From assembly GCA_037127915.1 (NCBI GenBank), contig JBAXXL010000019.1, positions 1 through 64,000 on the forward strand: a stretch of DNA of 64,000 nt, written 5' to 3'. Every line of letters starts with the position of its first letter. Position 1 is the first letter of the stretch. The notes beneath the pieces are model-generated. The model saw nothing but the letters and a program-made list of their open reading frames with translations, was not told the origin of the DNA and made no database searches. The DNA is from JBAXXL01 sp037127915 (lineage in GTDB: Bacteria; Bacteroidota; Ignavibacteria; Kapaibacteriales; UBA2268). The translations under genes were made by a program, and so were the position numbers. Below, piece by piece: positions 15,581-24,184 of this stretch.

Positions 15581-16522
15581 ATGTTCAAAAGACAATTATT
15601 CCTGTTAGTTATCATTGCAATGCTTTCATTCATTACATTTAACGAAGCTTATTCAAAGCAATTCCGTAAGTCCGTTATTATGGATACTACAAAGACATAC
15701 AAAATATCCACTATAGATAAATCCGAATTCATAGGTCAATTTGTTAAAAGAGATTCAGAAATTATCACAATTAAAACAATTTCTCTCGCCAAATTTGAAA
15801 TTCCAATCTCAAATATTAGGAAAATCGACGAAATAGAATCTCCTACCTATAAAAATGGAGAGTATTGGTTTGAAAATCCAAATGCCTCAAGATATTTTTA
15901 TTCATCCTCCGCCATAAATCTAAGAGAAGGAGAAGCTTATTACCAAAACACTTATGTATTCTTGAACTCATTTGGTATAGGAATTTCAGATCATTTATCT
16001 GTATCGGGGGGCATAGAATTTTTCACAACCGTTGGAAGTTTAGGCGATGACGATTTTTCTCCTGGATACTTCGTGTCCCCAAAACTCAGTTTCGATGTTG
16101 CTGAAAATTTACATTTAGGTGTGGGATATTTTTATTCCCGTATGAATACAATATTTGGGAATTATAGATCGGGCTATCTGTATGGAGTGGCGACTTTAGG
16201 TAATAAAAGCAGTAATTACTCTTTAACTATTGGTTGGAATGGTTCGCGATTAGATTTCAACAAGGAGCCCATTATTGGATTTAGTGCAACAATGAGAGTC
16301 ACTAAAGGTGTAGCGTTAATTACAGACAATCTTGTTTTACCGACTTATAATATCAATCACTATACTCATGATTCTGAAATCAAATACTTTCCTAATTTCT
16401 CTTATGGCATTAGATTTTTTGGTAAGAAATTAGCTTTTGATTTAGCTTTGATCAATAATCCTGAAATAGTACAAAAATCGGCAATTGGATATCCTTTAAT
16501 TAATTTTGTTATTAACTTTTAA
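15581..16522 (+). CDS. Outer-membrane-like protein, tandem paralogue 2
   Basis: A full-length 313-residue paralogue: signal peptide (MFKRQLFLLVIIAMLSF), an N-terminal domain with DTTKTYKISTIDKSEFIGQF, and a barrel-like domain starting near NPNASRYFYSSSAINLREG. It ends in the strand GYPLINFVINF, with a terminal Phe as in many outer-membrane barrels. The N-terminal domain (an Ile/Lys-rich sequence around PISNIRKIDEIESPTYKNGE) resembles a small periplasmic or sorting module. No named family was recognised. It is preceded by TAATTTTG and the duplicated leader. Confidence 0.65.
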   Translation: MFKRQLFLLVIIAMLSFITFNEAYSKQFRKSVIMDTTKTYKISTIDKSEFIGQFVKRDSEIITIKTISLAKFEIPISNIRKIDEIESPTYKNGEYWFENPNASRYFYSSSAINLREGEAYYQNTYVFLNSFGIGISDHLSVSGGIEFFTTVGSLGDDDFSPGYFVSPKLSFDVAENLHLGVGYFYSRMNTIFGNYRSGYLYGVATLGNKSSNYSLTIGWNGSRLDFNKEPIIGFSATMRVTKGVALITDNLVLPTYNINHYTHDSEIKYFPNFSYGIRFFGKKLAFDLALINNPEIVQKSAIGYPLINFVINF

Positions 16523-16625
16523 CATAAAAAATATTTTTTTAATATCAATTTAATTAGTAATTTTGTTTAGTTATAGATAGTTCTTAAAAGAAACCGATTA
16601 TGTTTAATGTTCAGAGAGAGAAATT

Positions 16626-17582
16626 ATGTTCAAAAGACAATTGTTCCTACTAACCATCATTGCAGTGCTTTCATTCATTACATTTAATGAAGCTTATTCA
16701 AAGCAAATCCGTAAGTCCATTATTATGGATACTACTAAGACATACAAAATATACACAAAGGATAATACTGATTTTACAGGAAAATTCAAAAAAAAAGACT
16801 CAGTAAATGTTACATTTATAACAAACTCACAGACCAAAATTGAAATTCCACTTACAAACATCTATAAAATTGATGAAATAGATGAAATAGATGAAATAGA
16901 AGCTCCAGTATATAAAAATAGAAAGTATGTGTTTGAAAATCCTAATGCCTCAAGATATTTCTTTTCATCCTCCGCAATAAATCTAAAAGCAGGGCAGTCA
17001 TATTATCAAAACACTTATGTATTTTTGAACTCATTTGCAATAGGGATTTCTAATAATATTTCTATTGCGGCGGGTATTGAATTTTTATCAACCTTTGCAA
17101 GCTTAAGAGAGGGTGATTTTACTCCTGTTTATTTCGTGTCACCAAAGCTGGGTTTCAAACTTACTGATAATTTACATTTAGGTGTTGGGTATTTTTATAC
17201 CGGCATCTTCAATGCTTATGGTAATGAAGGCTCAGGATATTTATATGGTGTTGCAACTATGGGTAGTAAAAACAACAACTTCTCTTTAACAGTCGGTTTC
17301 GAAAATTCGGGCTTTAATTTTAACGAGGATCCATTAATTGGCTTTAGTGGAACCATAAGAGTTTCTAAAGGTGTTTCTCTGATTACAGATAATATCATAG
17401 TTCCAACTTACAGTGCGTCCTATTATAATGGCTATAAATTAGAATACTTACCTTTCGTCTCGTACGGAATTAGAATTTTCGGTGAGAAACTGGCAGTAGA
17501 TTTAGCTTTTATAAATAATGCTGAGATTTCTCAAGAAATATTTATTGGAATTCCTTATGTTGATTTTGTAGTTAATTTTTAA
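16626..17582 (+). CDS. Outer-membrane-like protein, tandem paralogue 3
   Basis: A 318-residue paralogue with the same plan as paralogue 2: signal peptide, the DTTKTYKIYTKDNTDFTGKF domain, and a barrel-like region from NPNASRYFFSSSAINLKAG to GIPYVDFVVNF. It differs by a short internal microrepeat, in which IDEIDEIDEIE is encoded by GATGAAATA copies where paralogue 2 has a single IDEIE. The leader with TAATTTTG and the gene start are conserved, so each gene probably has its own promoter. Downstream are two lipoprotein genes. Confidence 0.65.
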   Translation: MFKRQLFLLTIIAVLSFITFNEAYSKQIRKSIIMDTTKTYKIYTKDNTDFTGKFKKKDSVNVTFITNSQTKIEIPLTNIYKIDEIDEIDEIEAPVYKNRKYVFENPNASRYFFSSSAINLKAGQSYYQNTYVFLNSFAIGISNNISIAAGIEFLSTFASLREGDFTPVYFVSPKLGFKLTDNLHLGVGYFYTGIFNAYGNEGSGYLYGVATMGSKNNNFSLTVGFENSGFNFNEDPLIGFSGTIRVSKGVSLITDNIIVPTYSASYYNGYKLEYLPFVSYGIRIFGEKLAVDLAFINNAEISQEIFIGIPYVDFVVNF

Positions 17583-17603
17583 AACAAATTATTAGGTGAT
17601 GCC

Positions 17604-18002
17604 TTGAAAAATAATATAAGTATATTTATTATCATAATAATTTTTTGCTTTCTTAGTTCATGCTCGGAAGATACAGAATATCATTTTGTAGTAAAGAATG
17701 AAACTAACTATAAATTGGATGTTGTTGGTTTAGATTGGGGTAGCGGTCCTAATAAAATATCTGTAGAACCTAACTCAGTCTTAACGGATGTAAAATTGAA
17801 GTATAGCGGTGGTTTCGAAATAGAACCCGCGGCCTTATGCGTTGGGGTTGAAACTTATTCTGATTCAAATAGCATCTATACTAATACTTATGGAATAGCA
17901 ACAGGAAGGGATGGGTTGAGTGGTAATGATACCATAATATTTACAATAGACCCGGAGCCTTATTACGAATCAGATATTTTTAAAATAGAAATTAGACATT
18001 AA
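17604..18002 (+). CDS. Predicted lipoprotein
   Basis: A 132-residue protein with a lipoprotein signal sequence MKNNISIFIIIIIFCFLSSC and lipobox LSSC. The start is TTG at 17604, with AGGTGA seven bases upstream. The only nearby ATG (17599) reads straight into a stop. The mature part is beta-rich (EYHFVVKNETNYKLDVVGLD). It is followed by another lipoprotein gene 21 bases later. No family is recognised. Confidence 0.6.
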   Translation: MKNNISIFIIIIIFCFLSSCSEDTEYHFVVKNETNYKLDVVGLDWGSGPNKISVEPNSVLTDVKLKYSGGFEIEPAALCVGVETYSDSNSIYTNTYGIATGRDGLSGNDTIIFTIDPEPYYESDIFKIEIRH

Positions 18003-18023
18003 CTAAAAAAAAAGGAAACATTT

Positions 18024-18446
18024 ATGAAAACAATAAATATATTACTTCTATTAGCATCAATTTTTATATTGAATGCTTGTACATTTGGTATTGAACCAAT
18101 TAAAAATGAATCGAAAGATTTAATCGGCAACTGGATTAATCCTCTTAATGTCGATACTCTTATTTGTCGATTTGAGCGCACCACAGCTCTCCAAGATACT
18201 GCTTACGGATTTTCGATACAATCGGACAAAGTATTTATCGAAAGGAAGAACTCCGGTTGGTGCGGAACCCCACCAATTGCGTATGAAAACTATAAAGGTA
18301 CCTGGTCCGAGAATGATTCTGTGCTAAGTATCACAGTCGGTTATTGGGGTGGAATGGCCGATTACAAATGGAAAATTATTTCGGTTGATGATAAGTATTT
18401 GACGGTTTATAAAATAAAAGAAGAATTCATTCAGAAAGAAGAATAA
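18024..18446 (+). CDS. Predicted lipoprotein (lipocalin-like)
   Basis: A 140-residue lipoprotein with signal MKTINILLLLASIFILNAC and lipidated Cys19. The mature part begins with LIGNWINPLNVDTLICRFER and includes YKGTWSENDSVLSITV. This is a lipocalin-like pattern (GNW ... GTW ... L) often seen in small Bacteroidota lipoproteins. A decayed sibling lies at 15318, showing that this gene once took part in the neighbouring duplication. The ATG is preceded by AAAGGAAAC. Confidence 0.65.
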   Translation: MKTINILLLLASIFILNACTFGIEPIKNESKDLIGNWINPLNVDTLICRFERTTALQDTAYGFSIQSDKVFIERKNSGWCGTPPIAYENYKGTWSENDSVLSITVGYWGGMADYKWKIISVDDKYLTVYKIKEEFIQKEE

Positions 18447-18466
18447 ATTAATAAGGAAAAAATATT

Positions 18467-18991
18467 ATGACAAAAAAAGAATTAACATCGAAAGAATATT
18501 TTCGTTATCTTAGTTTGATACATCTAGCTCTTGTATCGGGCTTGGCTTTGTTCGGTATCTTCGCATATTATCTGGTTTCTATGGGGCTCTTCGCTGGTCC
18601 TTCTATGGACTTATATAAAACATTTGGAATTATGGTTATTATAGTTGTAATTGCCGGATTTGGTGTAAGTATGTATATGACTAAAACTCGAATGGAATCA
18701 ACTAAAGTAAAAACCGATTTAAAAACGAAACTTGGCGACTATCAAGCTACCACTATTATAAAACTTGCACTTTTGGAAGGCCCAGGGTTATTTGCAATTG
18801 TAGCTTATATGTTGACTGCGAATTATATCGTCCTCGCAATTGCCGGTCTGATTATCGTTTACTTTTTCTTCAACATACCTTCGCAAGCTCGAGTTATTAA
18901 GGATTTAGAATTAAATTCTTCCGAGATAGCATTAATGGAAAATCCGGACGCGGTTGTTGCAATTGTTCAGGTAAATTCGAAAAAGTGGTAA
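18467..18991 (+). CDS. Four-helix integral membrane protein
   Basis: A 174-residue protein with four predicted transmembrane helices, arranged as two hairpins at about residues 15-40, 50-67, 100-120 and 122-140. The loops are short and charged, with a cytosolic C terminus NSSEIALMENPDAV. It contains no motifs of known transporters or enzymes. It starts 20 bases after the lipoprotein gene with AAGGAAAA upstream and may end that operon. Confidence 0.55.
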   Translation: MTKKELTSKEYFRYLSLIHLALVSGLALFGIFAYYLVSMGLFAGPSMDLYKTFGIMVIIVVIAGFGVSMYMTKTRMESTKVKTDLKTKLGDYQATTIIKLALLEGPGLFAIVAYMLTANYIVLAIAGLIIVYFFFNIPSQARVIKDLELNSSEIALMENPDAVVAIVQVNSKKW

Positions 18992-19110
18992 GATCATTTT
19001 AGAGAAAAAAGTTTTGAGGTATTTTAACCGTGTCGAATTCGAAACCTTTAAAGAGCGAAGCTGGTCGATGATTTCATTGGTTGGAAATACCAATATTAAA
19101 AAACTAAAAT

Positions 19111-19129
19111 AAAATTGATTAGTTTTGAA
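19111..19129 (+). promoter_or_regulatory. Repeated 19-base promoter-like sequence, copy 2
   Basis: Identical to 10080-10098 and 22397-22415. TAGTTTTG at 19120-19127 lies 29 bases before the ATG of rsmH, a fitting position for a -7 element. Confidence 0.45.
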
Positions 19130-19156
19130 TACAATTTAATTTAAAATAGCGGCAAA

Positions 19157-20218
19157 ATGATTTCAGAAAACATAGATGAACAACCTCAACACGTCCGACG
19201 TGAGCGATATACAGGCAGATATCCAAAAGCCTTTAAGCAAAAATATAAAGAACAGCAACCCGAACTTTATTCCGAAGATGTTGCTCATATTTTAGAAAAA
19301 GGGCGAACTCCGGCGGGGATGCACCGTCCAATTTGCGTAAATGAAATAATGGATATTCTTAAAATTGCGCCCGGGCAAATTGGTATGGATGCTACGTTGG
19401 GTTTTGGCGGTCACGCGTTAGAAATTCTGAAACGTTTGGTACCGGATGGGCGGCTTTACGCAACTGACGTTGATCCAATAGAAATACTCAGAACTCAAGA
19501 GCGATTAGCAGGTTTCGGCTATGGACCTGATGTATTAATCATCAAGAAAATGAATTTTTCCGGTATAGACAAAATAGTTGCCGAAGCGGGACCGCTCGAC
19601 TTTGTATTAGCCGATTTGGGTGTTTCGTCAATGCAGATTGATAATCCCGAGCGTGGTTTTTCGTACAAGGTGGAGGGTCCATTAGACTTGAGGCTCAACC
19701 CCACCCGCGGTAAATCTGCCGCCGAGCTTTTAAAAACAATTTCACAAAGTAAATTGGAAGATTTGTTGACCGAAAATTCTGATGAACCGTTTTCCGACCC
19801 AATATCCAAAGCGATTATCGAAAACATAACCGCTGGCTCATCTATAGAAACTACAACCCAGCTAAGCAAAATAATAATTCAAACCTTGACCGCTCTACCG
19901 CAAAAACCGGAAGATGACGATATCAAGAAATCCTGCCAACGCTGTTTCCAAGCTTTGCGAATTGAGGTTAACGATGAATTCGGCGCGCTAAATCAATTCC
20001 TTAGAAAGCTCCCCTACTCACTCGCTCCGGGCGGACGTGTGGCAATACTATCATTCCATTCCGGTGAAGACCGCAGGGTAAAAAAATCGTTTCAGCAATT
20101 ATTTCGTGAAGGTGTTTACAGCGAAGTGGCACCTGACCCTATCCGTCCGACTGCTCAGGAATGTTTCGACAATTCGCGCGCGCGTTCAGCGAAATTGAGG
20201 TGGGCTGTGAAAGGGTGA
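19157..20218 (+). CDS. rsmH: 16S rRNA (cytosine(1402)-N(4))-methyltransferase
   Basis: RsmH (MraW) methylates N4 of C1402 in the decoding centre of 16S rRNA using S-adenosylmethionine. The cofactor-binding motif DATLGFGGHALEIL (near residue 77), ADLGVSSMQIDNPERGFSY and the RsmH-type sequence GPLDLRLNP are present, as are a helical insert domain and the C-terminal RSAKLRWAVKG. At 353 residues it is longer than the usual ~300 because of a basic N-terminal extension (about 50 residues, rich in Arg, Gln and Lys). In most bacteria it begins the division/cell wall cluster (mraZ-rsmH-ftsL-ftsI). None of those genes is next to it here. Confidence 0.95.
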   Translation: MISENIDEQPQHVRRERYTGRYPKAFKQKYKEQQPELYSEDVAHILEKGRTPAGMHRPICVNEIMDILKIAPGQIGMDATLGFGGHALEILKRLVPDGRLYATDVDPIEILRTQERLAGFGYGPDVLIIKKMNFSGIDKIVAEAGPLDFVLADLGVSSMQIDNPERGFSYKVEGPLDLRLNPTRGKSAAELLKTISQSKLEDLLTENSDEPFSDPISKAIIENITAGSSIETTTQLSKIIIQTLTALPQKPEDDDIKKSCQRCFQALRIEVNDEFGALNQFLRKLPYSLAPGGRVAILSFHSGEDRRVKKSFQQLFREGVYSEVAPDPIRPTAQECFDNSRARSAKLRWAVKG

Positions 20219-20232
20219 GGATAAGTTGTTTT

Positions 20233-20412
20233 TTATTTTAAACCAGCATCTTTCAATATGCCATTTAAGGTTCCGATTGGAATATCACGATTATGAATAG
20301 GTACAACGACCATCCTTCGTTCGATATTTTTATAGATTGCATGAGAACCCGATTGCCTGGTAAAAATAAAACCATTGAGTTCAAGTAACTTAATTAATTC
20401 TCTAGATTTCAT
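20233..20412 (-). CDS. hicA: HicA-type mRNA interferase toxin
   Basis: A 59-residue HicA toxin, a double-stranded-RNA-binding-like fold that cleaves mRNA. The catalytic histidine is His24 in QSGSHAIYKN, followed by VVVPIHNRDIPIGTL and GILKDAGL, all typical. It is short but complete for the family. The ATG overlaps the hicB stop as ATGA, so antitoxin and toxin are translationally coupled with hicB first, the reverse-order variant of hicAB. Confidence 0.9.
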   Translation of the reverse strand: MKSRELIKLLELNGFIFTRQSGSHAIYKNIERRMVVVPIHNRDIPIGTLNGILKDAGLK

Positions 20413-20597
20413 ACAGCAAGTTCTAATGTTTGATAAGCAATTTCCTCTTCCATTATTTCATCAAGATAAAGTTGTACCGCATCTTTAAGGTTTTCCATGG
20501 CTTCGGCAATTGTTTTACCGTGTGTATGGCAACCCGGTAGTTCGGGAGCCCAAGTATGGTACTCATCGCCATCTTTTTCGATCTTAAACGTTATCAT
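20409..20597 (-). CDS. hicB: HicB-type antitoxin, short form
   Basis: A 62-residue HicB antitoxin with the partial RNase-H-like fold: FKIEKDGDEYHTWAPELPGC, then a THGKTIAEAMENLKDAVQLY helix. The C-terminal DNA-binding (ribbon-helix-helix or HTH) domain of longer HicB proteins is absent, as in many one-domain HicBs. It should block the HicA active site directly. It is the first gene of the hicBA operon. Confidence 0.9.
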   Translation of the reverse strand: MITFKIEKDGDEYHTWAPELPGCHTHGKTIAEAMENLKDAVQLYLDEIMEEEIAYQTLELAV

Positions 20598-20831
20598 CTT
20601 ACAAATCCTTATAAATTAAAATTTCTATATAATAAACGTTGAATCATATAAAAAATTGGAAAATTGTTGTTTATGAATCATTTCTATATCTACTCTCAAA
20701 TTTCACCCGGTCGAAGAGTTCAGCCGAGGCATATTTAACGCTTGTTTTTTCTGAATAAATCAAGCGAGTCAGCAATATTAATTATCGCTTTTACGTTTTA
20801 GTAAATTTAAAATTTTGAAAGGTTTTATCTG

Positions 20832-22310
20832 ATGAAGCATTTTTGGATTTTTATTTTAATTGGATTCTTTAATCAATCTTTATTCTGTTCGGTCATTGAT
20901 TCCTCTTCTAAAAGCATTTTCAATGACATCGATTTCAATGTAAGCGGCTCGCATATAAGTCATTTTGGATTATCCACTACTGAGGCTTCCACAGCCGTAG
21001 TTCCAAAATATTTCATCGAAAATAACAAACCTGAATGGATAATTGAAGCAGATAATATGTTTTCCAGTGAGCGAAAAATATATCTGACAGATAATCCTTT
21101 GCAACACGGAGCAACTTACATCGATTTTAATGCGGCTTATCAAAAGAATGGGTTTTCGATAACAACAGATATTTTCGCTGAACATCGGGGCTTTTCGTAT
21201 GGGGTTTACAATACTGACGCAATCGTATTTTACCCAAAATTTACAATTGCTTATGACAGTTCATTCTCAATTGGTAATAAGAAAATATCAGTTGGAACAT
21301 TTGCCGGTAATTATACCGACATTAAGCTATACGAAGGATTGGTCATAGATAATATGGATGCTCAGGGAATGCAGGCTTATGTGAAATATAATAAAGTAAA
21401 GCTCCTTTTCAATGGTATCGGTGATTTGTCTAATTGGATTGGGTTAAATTTAGACGCTACTTTAAATCTAATTCTATCCATCGAAGATATCAAACTTGCA
21501 GATCGCCTTTATTTAAACTCAAGTATCGGTGCTGTGAATTATATGGTGGCAAATGATTATATGCCCGGATTGAACGGTATTAATAATCCGGGTTATAATC
21601 TATCGCTATCAATCACAAACTCCGCATCTTCCACAACAAATCAAGTTTCAAATAACGGCGGATTAATTATTTGGAAAGCATATACTGAATTCGCTGACAG
21701 AGAATCTCCATTAAATCAACACACAGTTAATACTTCAGCTTTTTTACTCGGAGTTACTGCAAAATACTCTAACAATAAATTCAATATTGATTTACGGACT
21801 GAATATCGTTCTTACGGTTTTGCTTTTAATGCCGGATTCTTCGACCCATCGGTTTATTACAGAAAAATGGTTGAGTTTCCGGATACTTTAGGTGTTATGC
21901 ACGGGTATCCCGTAACCGATTATAACAACACAGTTGGTAAAAACCTGTATCCATTGTCGCTTTATAATAGACCATTTAGCCAATGGGCTGTGTATACACG
22001 ATACAAAAATCTTGAAGTTAAAAGTATAATATTCTGCGCAAATATGAATTACAAGATATTCGATTTTCTATTTGCCAATGCTGATTTGGACTTTAATTAC
22101 ATAATGGCACAAGACGAACCCGGCTTTCTATACCCATTTTACACTTTTGGGTTAGGAATAGGCGACAAAAGTAGAAATTACTTTTTGATTGGATTGAGCA
22201 ATAAATCAATGAATCTGGATTTGAACTATCCAACATTCTATGTAACCGAATCACCAAATTTTGTAATAAATTTTGGTTTTAATTTGGGAAATCAGAGAAA
22301 GATCAATTAA
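20832..22310 (+). CDS. Predicted outer-membrane beta-barrel protein
   Basis: A 492-residue protein with a signal peptide (MKHFWIFILIGFFNQSLFC, ending before SVIDSS) and long alternating strands such as NFYFLIGLSNKSMNLDL-like segments and FVINFGFNLGNQRKIN at the end. The size suggests a 16-20-stranded outer-membrane barrel. No plug domain or TonB box is seen, and no named family is recognised. It stands alone between hicBA and the defence island, with an AAAGG ribosome-binding-type sequence before the ATG. Confidence 0.6.
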   Translation: MKHFWIFILIGFFNQSLFCSVIDSSSKSIFNDIDFNVSGSHISHFGLSTTEASTAVVPKYFIENNKPEWIIEADNMFSSERKIYLTDNPLQHGATYIDFNAAYQKNGFSITTDIFAEHRGFSYGVYNTDAIVFYPKFTIAYDSSFSIGNKKISVGTFAGNYTDIKLYEGLVIDNMDAQGMQAYVKYNKVKLLFNGIGDLSNWIGLNLDATLNLILSIEDIKLADRLYLNSSIGAVNYMVANDYMPGLNGINNPGYNLSLSITNSASSTTNQVSNNGGLIIWKAYTEFADRESPLNQHTVNTSAFLLGVTAKYSNNKFNIDLRTEYRSYGFAFNAGFFDPSVYYRKMVEFPDTLGVMHGYPVTDYNNTVGKNLYPLSLYNRPFSQWAVYTRYKNLEVKSIIFCANMNYKIFDFLFANADLDFNYIMAQDEPGFLYPFYTFGLGIGDKSRNYFLIGLSNKSMNLDLNYPTFYVTESPNFVINFGFNLGNQRKIN

Positions 22311-22382
22311 AGGGCGGATGAATAATTTATACCCATTCCCTCGCCTGTGGAAAACTTTTTCTTGCAAAAGCGCGAAATCGTG

Positions 22383-22415
22383 TTGCCCATTGAATTAAAA
22401 TTGATTAGTTTTGAA
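22383..22415 (+). promoter_or_regulatory. Promoter of the defence island (repeated 19-mer, copy 3)
   Basis: TTG at 22383-22385, 20 bases, then TAGTTTTG at 22406-22413 fits the Bacteroidota promoter form. The last 19 bases are identical to 10080-10098 and 19111-19129. Confidence 0.5.
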
Positions 22416-22467
22416 AGGAGAAGATTTTGCAAATTTATTATAGATATTTAAAAACGGAAATCAGAAA

Positions 22468-24150
22468 ATGAGAAATGCAACTGAAAGCTTTAGAAAATTT
22501 GTTGGTTATCTTAATAATTCAACCCAGGAAGGTGGATATTGGCTCCCTAATATTCAAAGACCATTTGTATGGAAAGAAGACCAAATTGCCCGTCTATTTG
22601 ATAGTATTTTAAGAGAGTATCCCATTGGTACGCTTCTTATTTGGAAAACAAAAAGTAAAATTAGGCGAAGAAAATTTATTGACAATTATAAGATGAATAT
22701 TAAATTAACCGACTTTTATGTTACTGAAGATGACAGACCAAAAATGCTCGTACTTGATGGACAACAGCGGCTACAATCTTTGATGATCGGTCTTCTAGGA
22801 AGTTATGAAAAGAAGGAGTTCTGTCTCAACGTTTTAAGCGGAGATTTGGTAGCACCCGAAGATATGCGATATATATTCAAATTTTTAGCCAGAGAAGATA
22901 TTAAACCACCTTGGTTTAAACTTAAGGATATTGTTTTTAGCGATGCTGAATATGATGAAATAGCAGAATCTATAAAATCAGAATTTACTGTCGAACTAAC
23001 AGATAATGAAAACACGAAAATTACAAGAATAGTGGCAAAAATTGTTAGAATATTTGGAGCTGAAAATTTACTTTACCAAGTTGTAGATAGTGTTGATAAG
23101 CCCAAGCTTTATACAGATGATGATATTGTTGAAATTTTTATTAGAGCGAACTCAGGTGGAACAGAACTTGGCAAATCAGATTTGCTATTTTCATTACTTA
23201 CATCATCTTGGGATGAAGCAGATGATGAGATGGAAGAATTACTCGAAACATTAAATAAAACTGGCTATAAATTTAATCGAGATTTTATTTTAAAAACATG
23301 CTTATCAATTTTGGGTAAAGGTGCAGCATATAATGTAGTAAAATTCAGGGACCCTGAAATCAGACAAAGTATCGTTGATAATTGGACAAAAATTTCAGAT
23401 GCAATAAAAGATGTGAAAGATTTCATATATGGAAAAACCTTTGTAAGAACGGATGCAACTTTACCATCATATTTGGTTCTTATTCCATTAATTTACTATC
23501 GTTATCACTATAAAGATAAATGGAATTCCACATTAAATATTCCAAATTATTTAATACGATCTCTTTTGGCTGGTGCATTTAGCGGTAGCCCTGATACATT
23601 AATTGATAAATGTACAAAACAAATAGATAAAACCGAAACATTCGACATTAACGAAATTTTTGGGGTTATCATAGATGACCGAAGGAATTTAGAAGTATCC
23701 AAAGATTCAATATTAAAAACACATTATGGTTCAAGACATATTCATCTACTATTTAACTTATGGTATAACTTCAATTATCAACCATCATATAACCAAAACA
23801 AACCTCAAGTCGATCATATATTTCCACAAAGCCAACTTAAAAAAATTAAAGTTGCAAATCCAATAACAGAAAGATTGGATATTTTAAAATACAAATGGGA
23901 AGACCGTGACCAAATTGCAAATTGTATGTTGTTGACAGCAAAAGAGAATGGTGCAGGTGGCAAAACAGATATTTTGCCCGAAGATTGGTTTGCAGATAAA
24001 ACTAAAGATTATTTAGAGCTACATTTGATACCACAAGATACAGAACTTTGGAAACTTGAGAATTTTGAAAAATTTATTGATGAAAGAAAGAAATTAATAG
24101 AAAAGAAATTTGAAAACATAATAATTAAAACGAATAAAATACTCCCTTAA
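22468..24150 (+). CDS. GmrSD-like DUF262-HNH nuclease (type IV restriction-type)
   Basis: A 560-residue protein with an N-terminal DUF262 domain: YWLPNIQRPFVWKEDQIARL, then the ParB-like nucleotide-binding motif LDGQQRLQSL near residue 97. The C-terminal HNH nuclease has DHIFPQS with Asp449-His450, followed by NCMLLTAKENGAG. This is the single-chain GmrSD architecture, known to cleave phage DNA carrying modified (glucosylated hydroxymethyl) cytosine. The target here cannot be told. It precedes two methyltransferases and an endonuclease in the same orientation, so it is part of a defence island. All active-site residues expected from the family are present. Confidence 0.85.
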   Translation: MRNATESFRKFVGYLNNSTQEGGYWLPNIQRPFVWKEDQIARLFDSILREYPIGTLLIWKTKSKIRRRKFIDNYKMNIKLTDFYVTEDDRPKMLVLDGQQRLQSLMIGLLGSYEKKEFCLNVLSGDLVAPEDMRYIFKFLAREDIKPPWFKLKDIVFSDAEYDEIAESIKSEFTVELTDNENTKITRIVAKIVRIFGAENLLYQVVDSVDKPKLYTDDDIVEIFIRANSGGTELGKSDLLFSLLTSSWDEADDEMEELLETLNKTGYKFNRDFILKTCLSILGKGAAYNVVKFRDPEIRQSIVDNWTKISDAIKDVKDFIYGKTFVRTDATLPSYLVLIPLIYYRYHYKDKWNSTLNIPNYLIRSLLAGAFSGSPDTLIDKCTKQIDKTETFDINEIFGVIIDDRRNLEVSKDSILKTHYGSRHIHLLFNLWYNFNYQPSYNQNKPQVDHIFPQSQLKKIKVANPITERLDILKYKWEDRDQIANCMLLTAKENGAGGKTDILPEDWFADKTKDYLELHLIPQDTELWKLENFEKFIDERKKLIEKKFENIIIKTNKILP

Positions 24151-24184
24151 TTCTTAAATGCAAGAATATTTTTAGTATTTTTGA

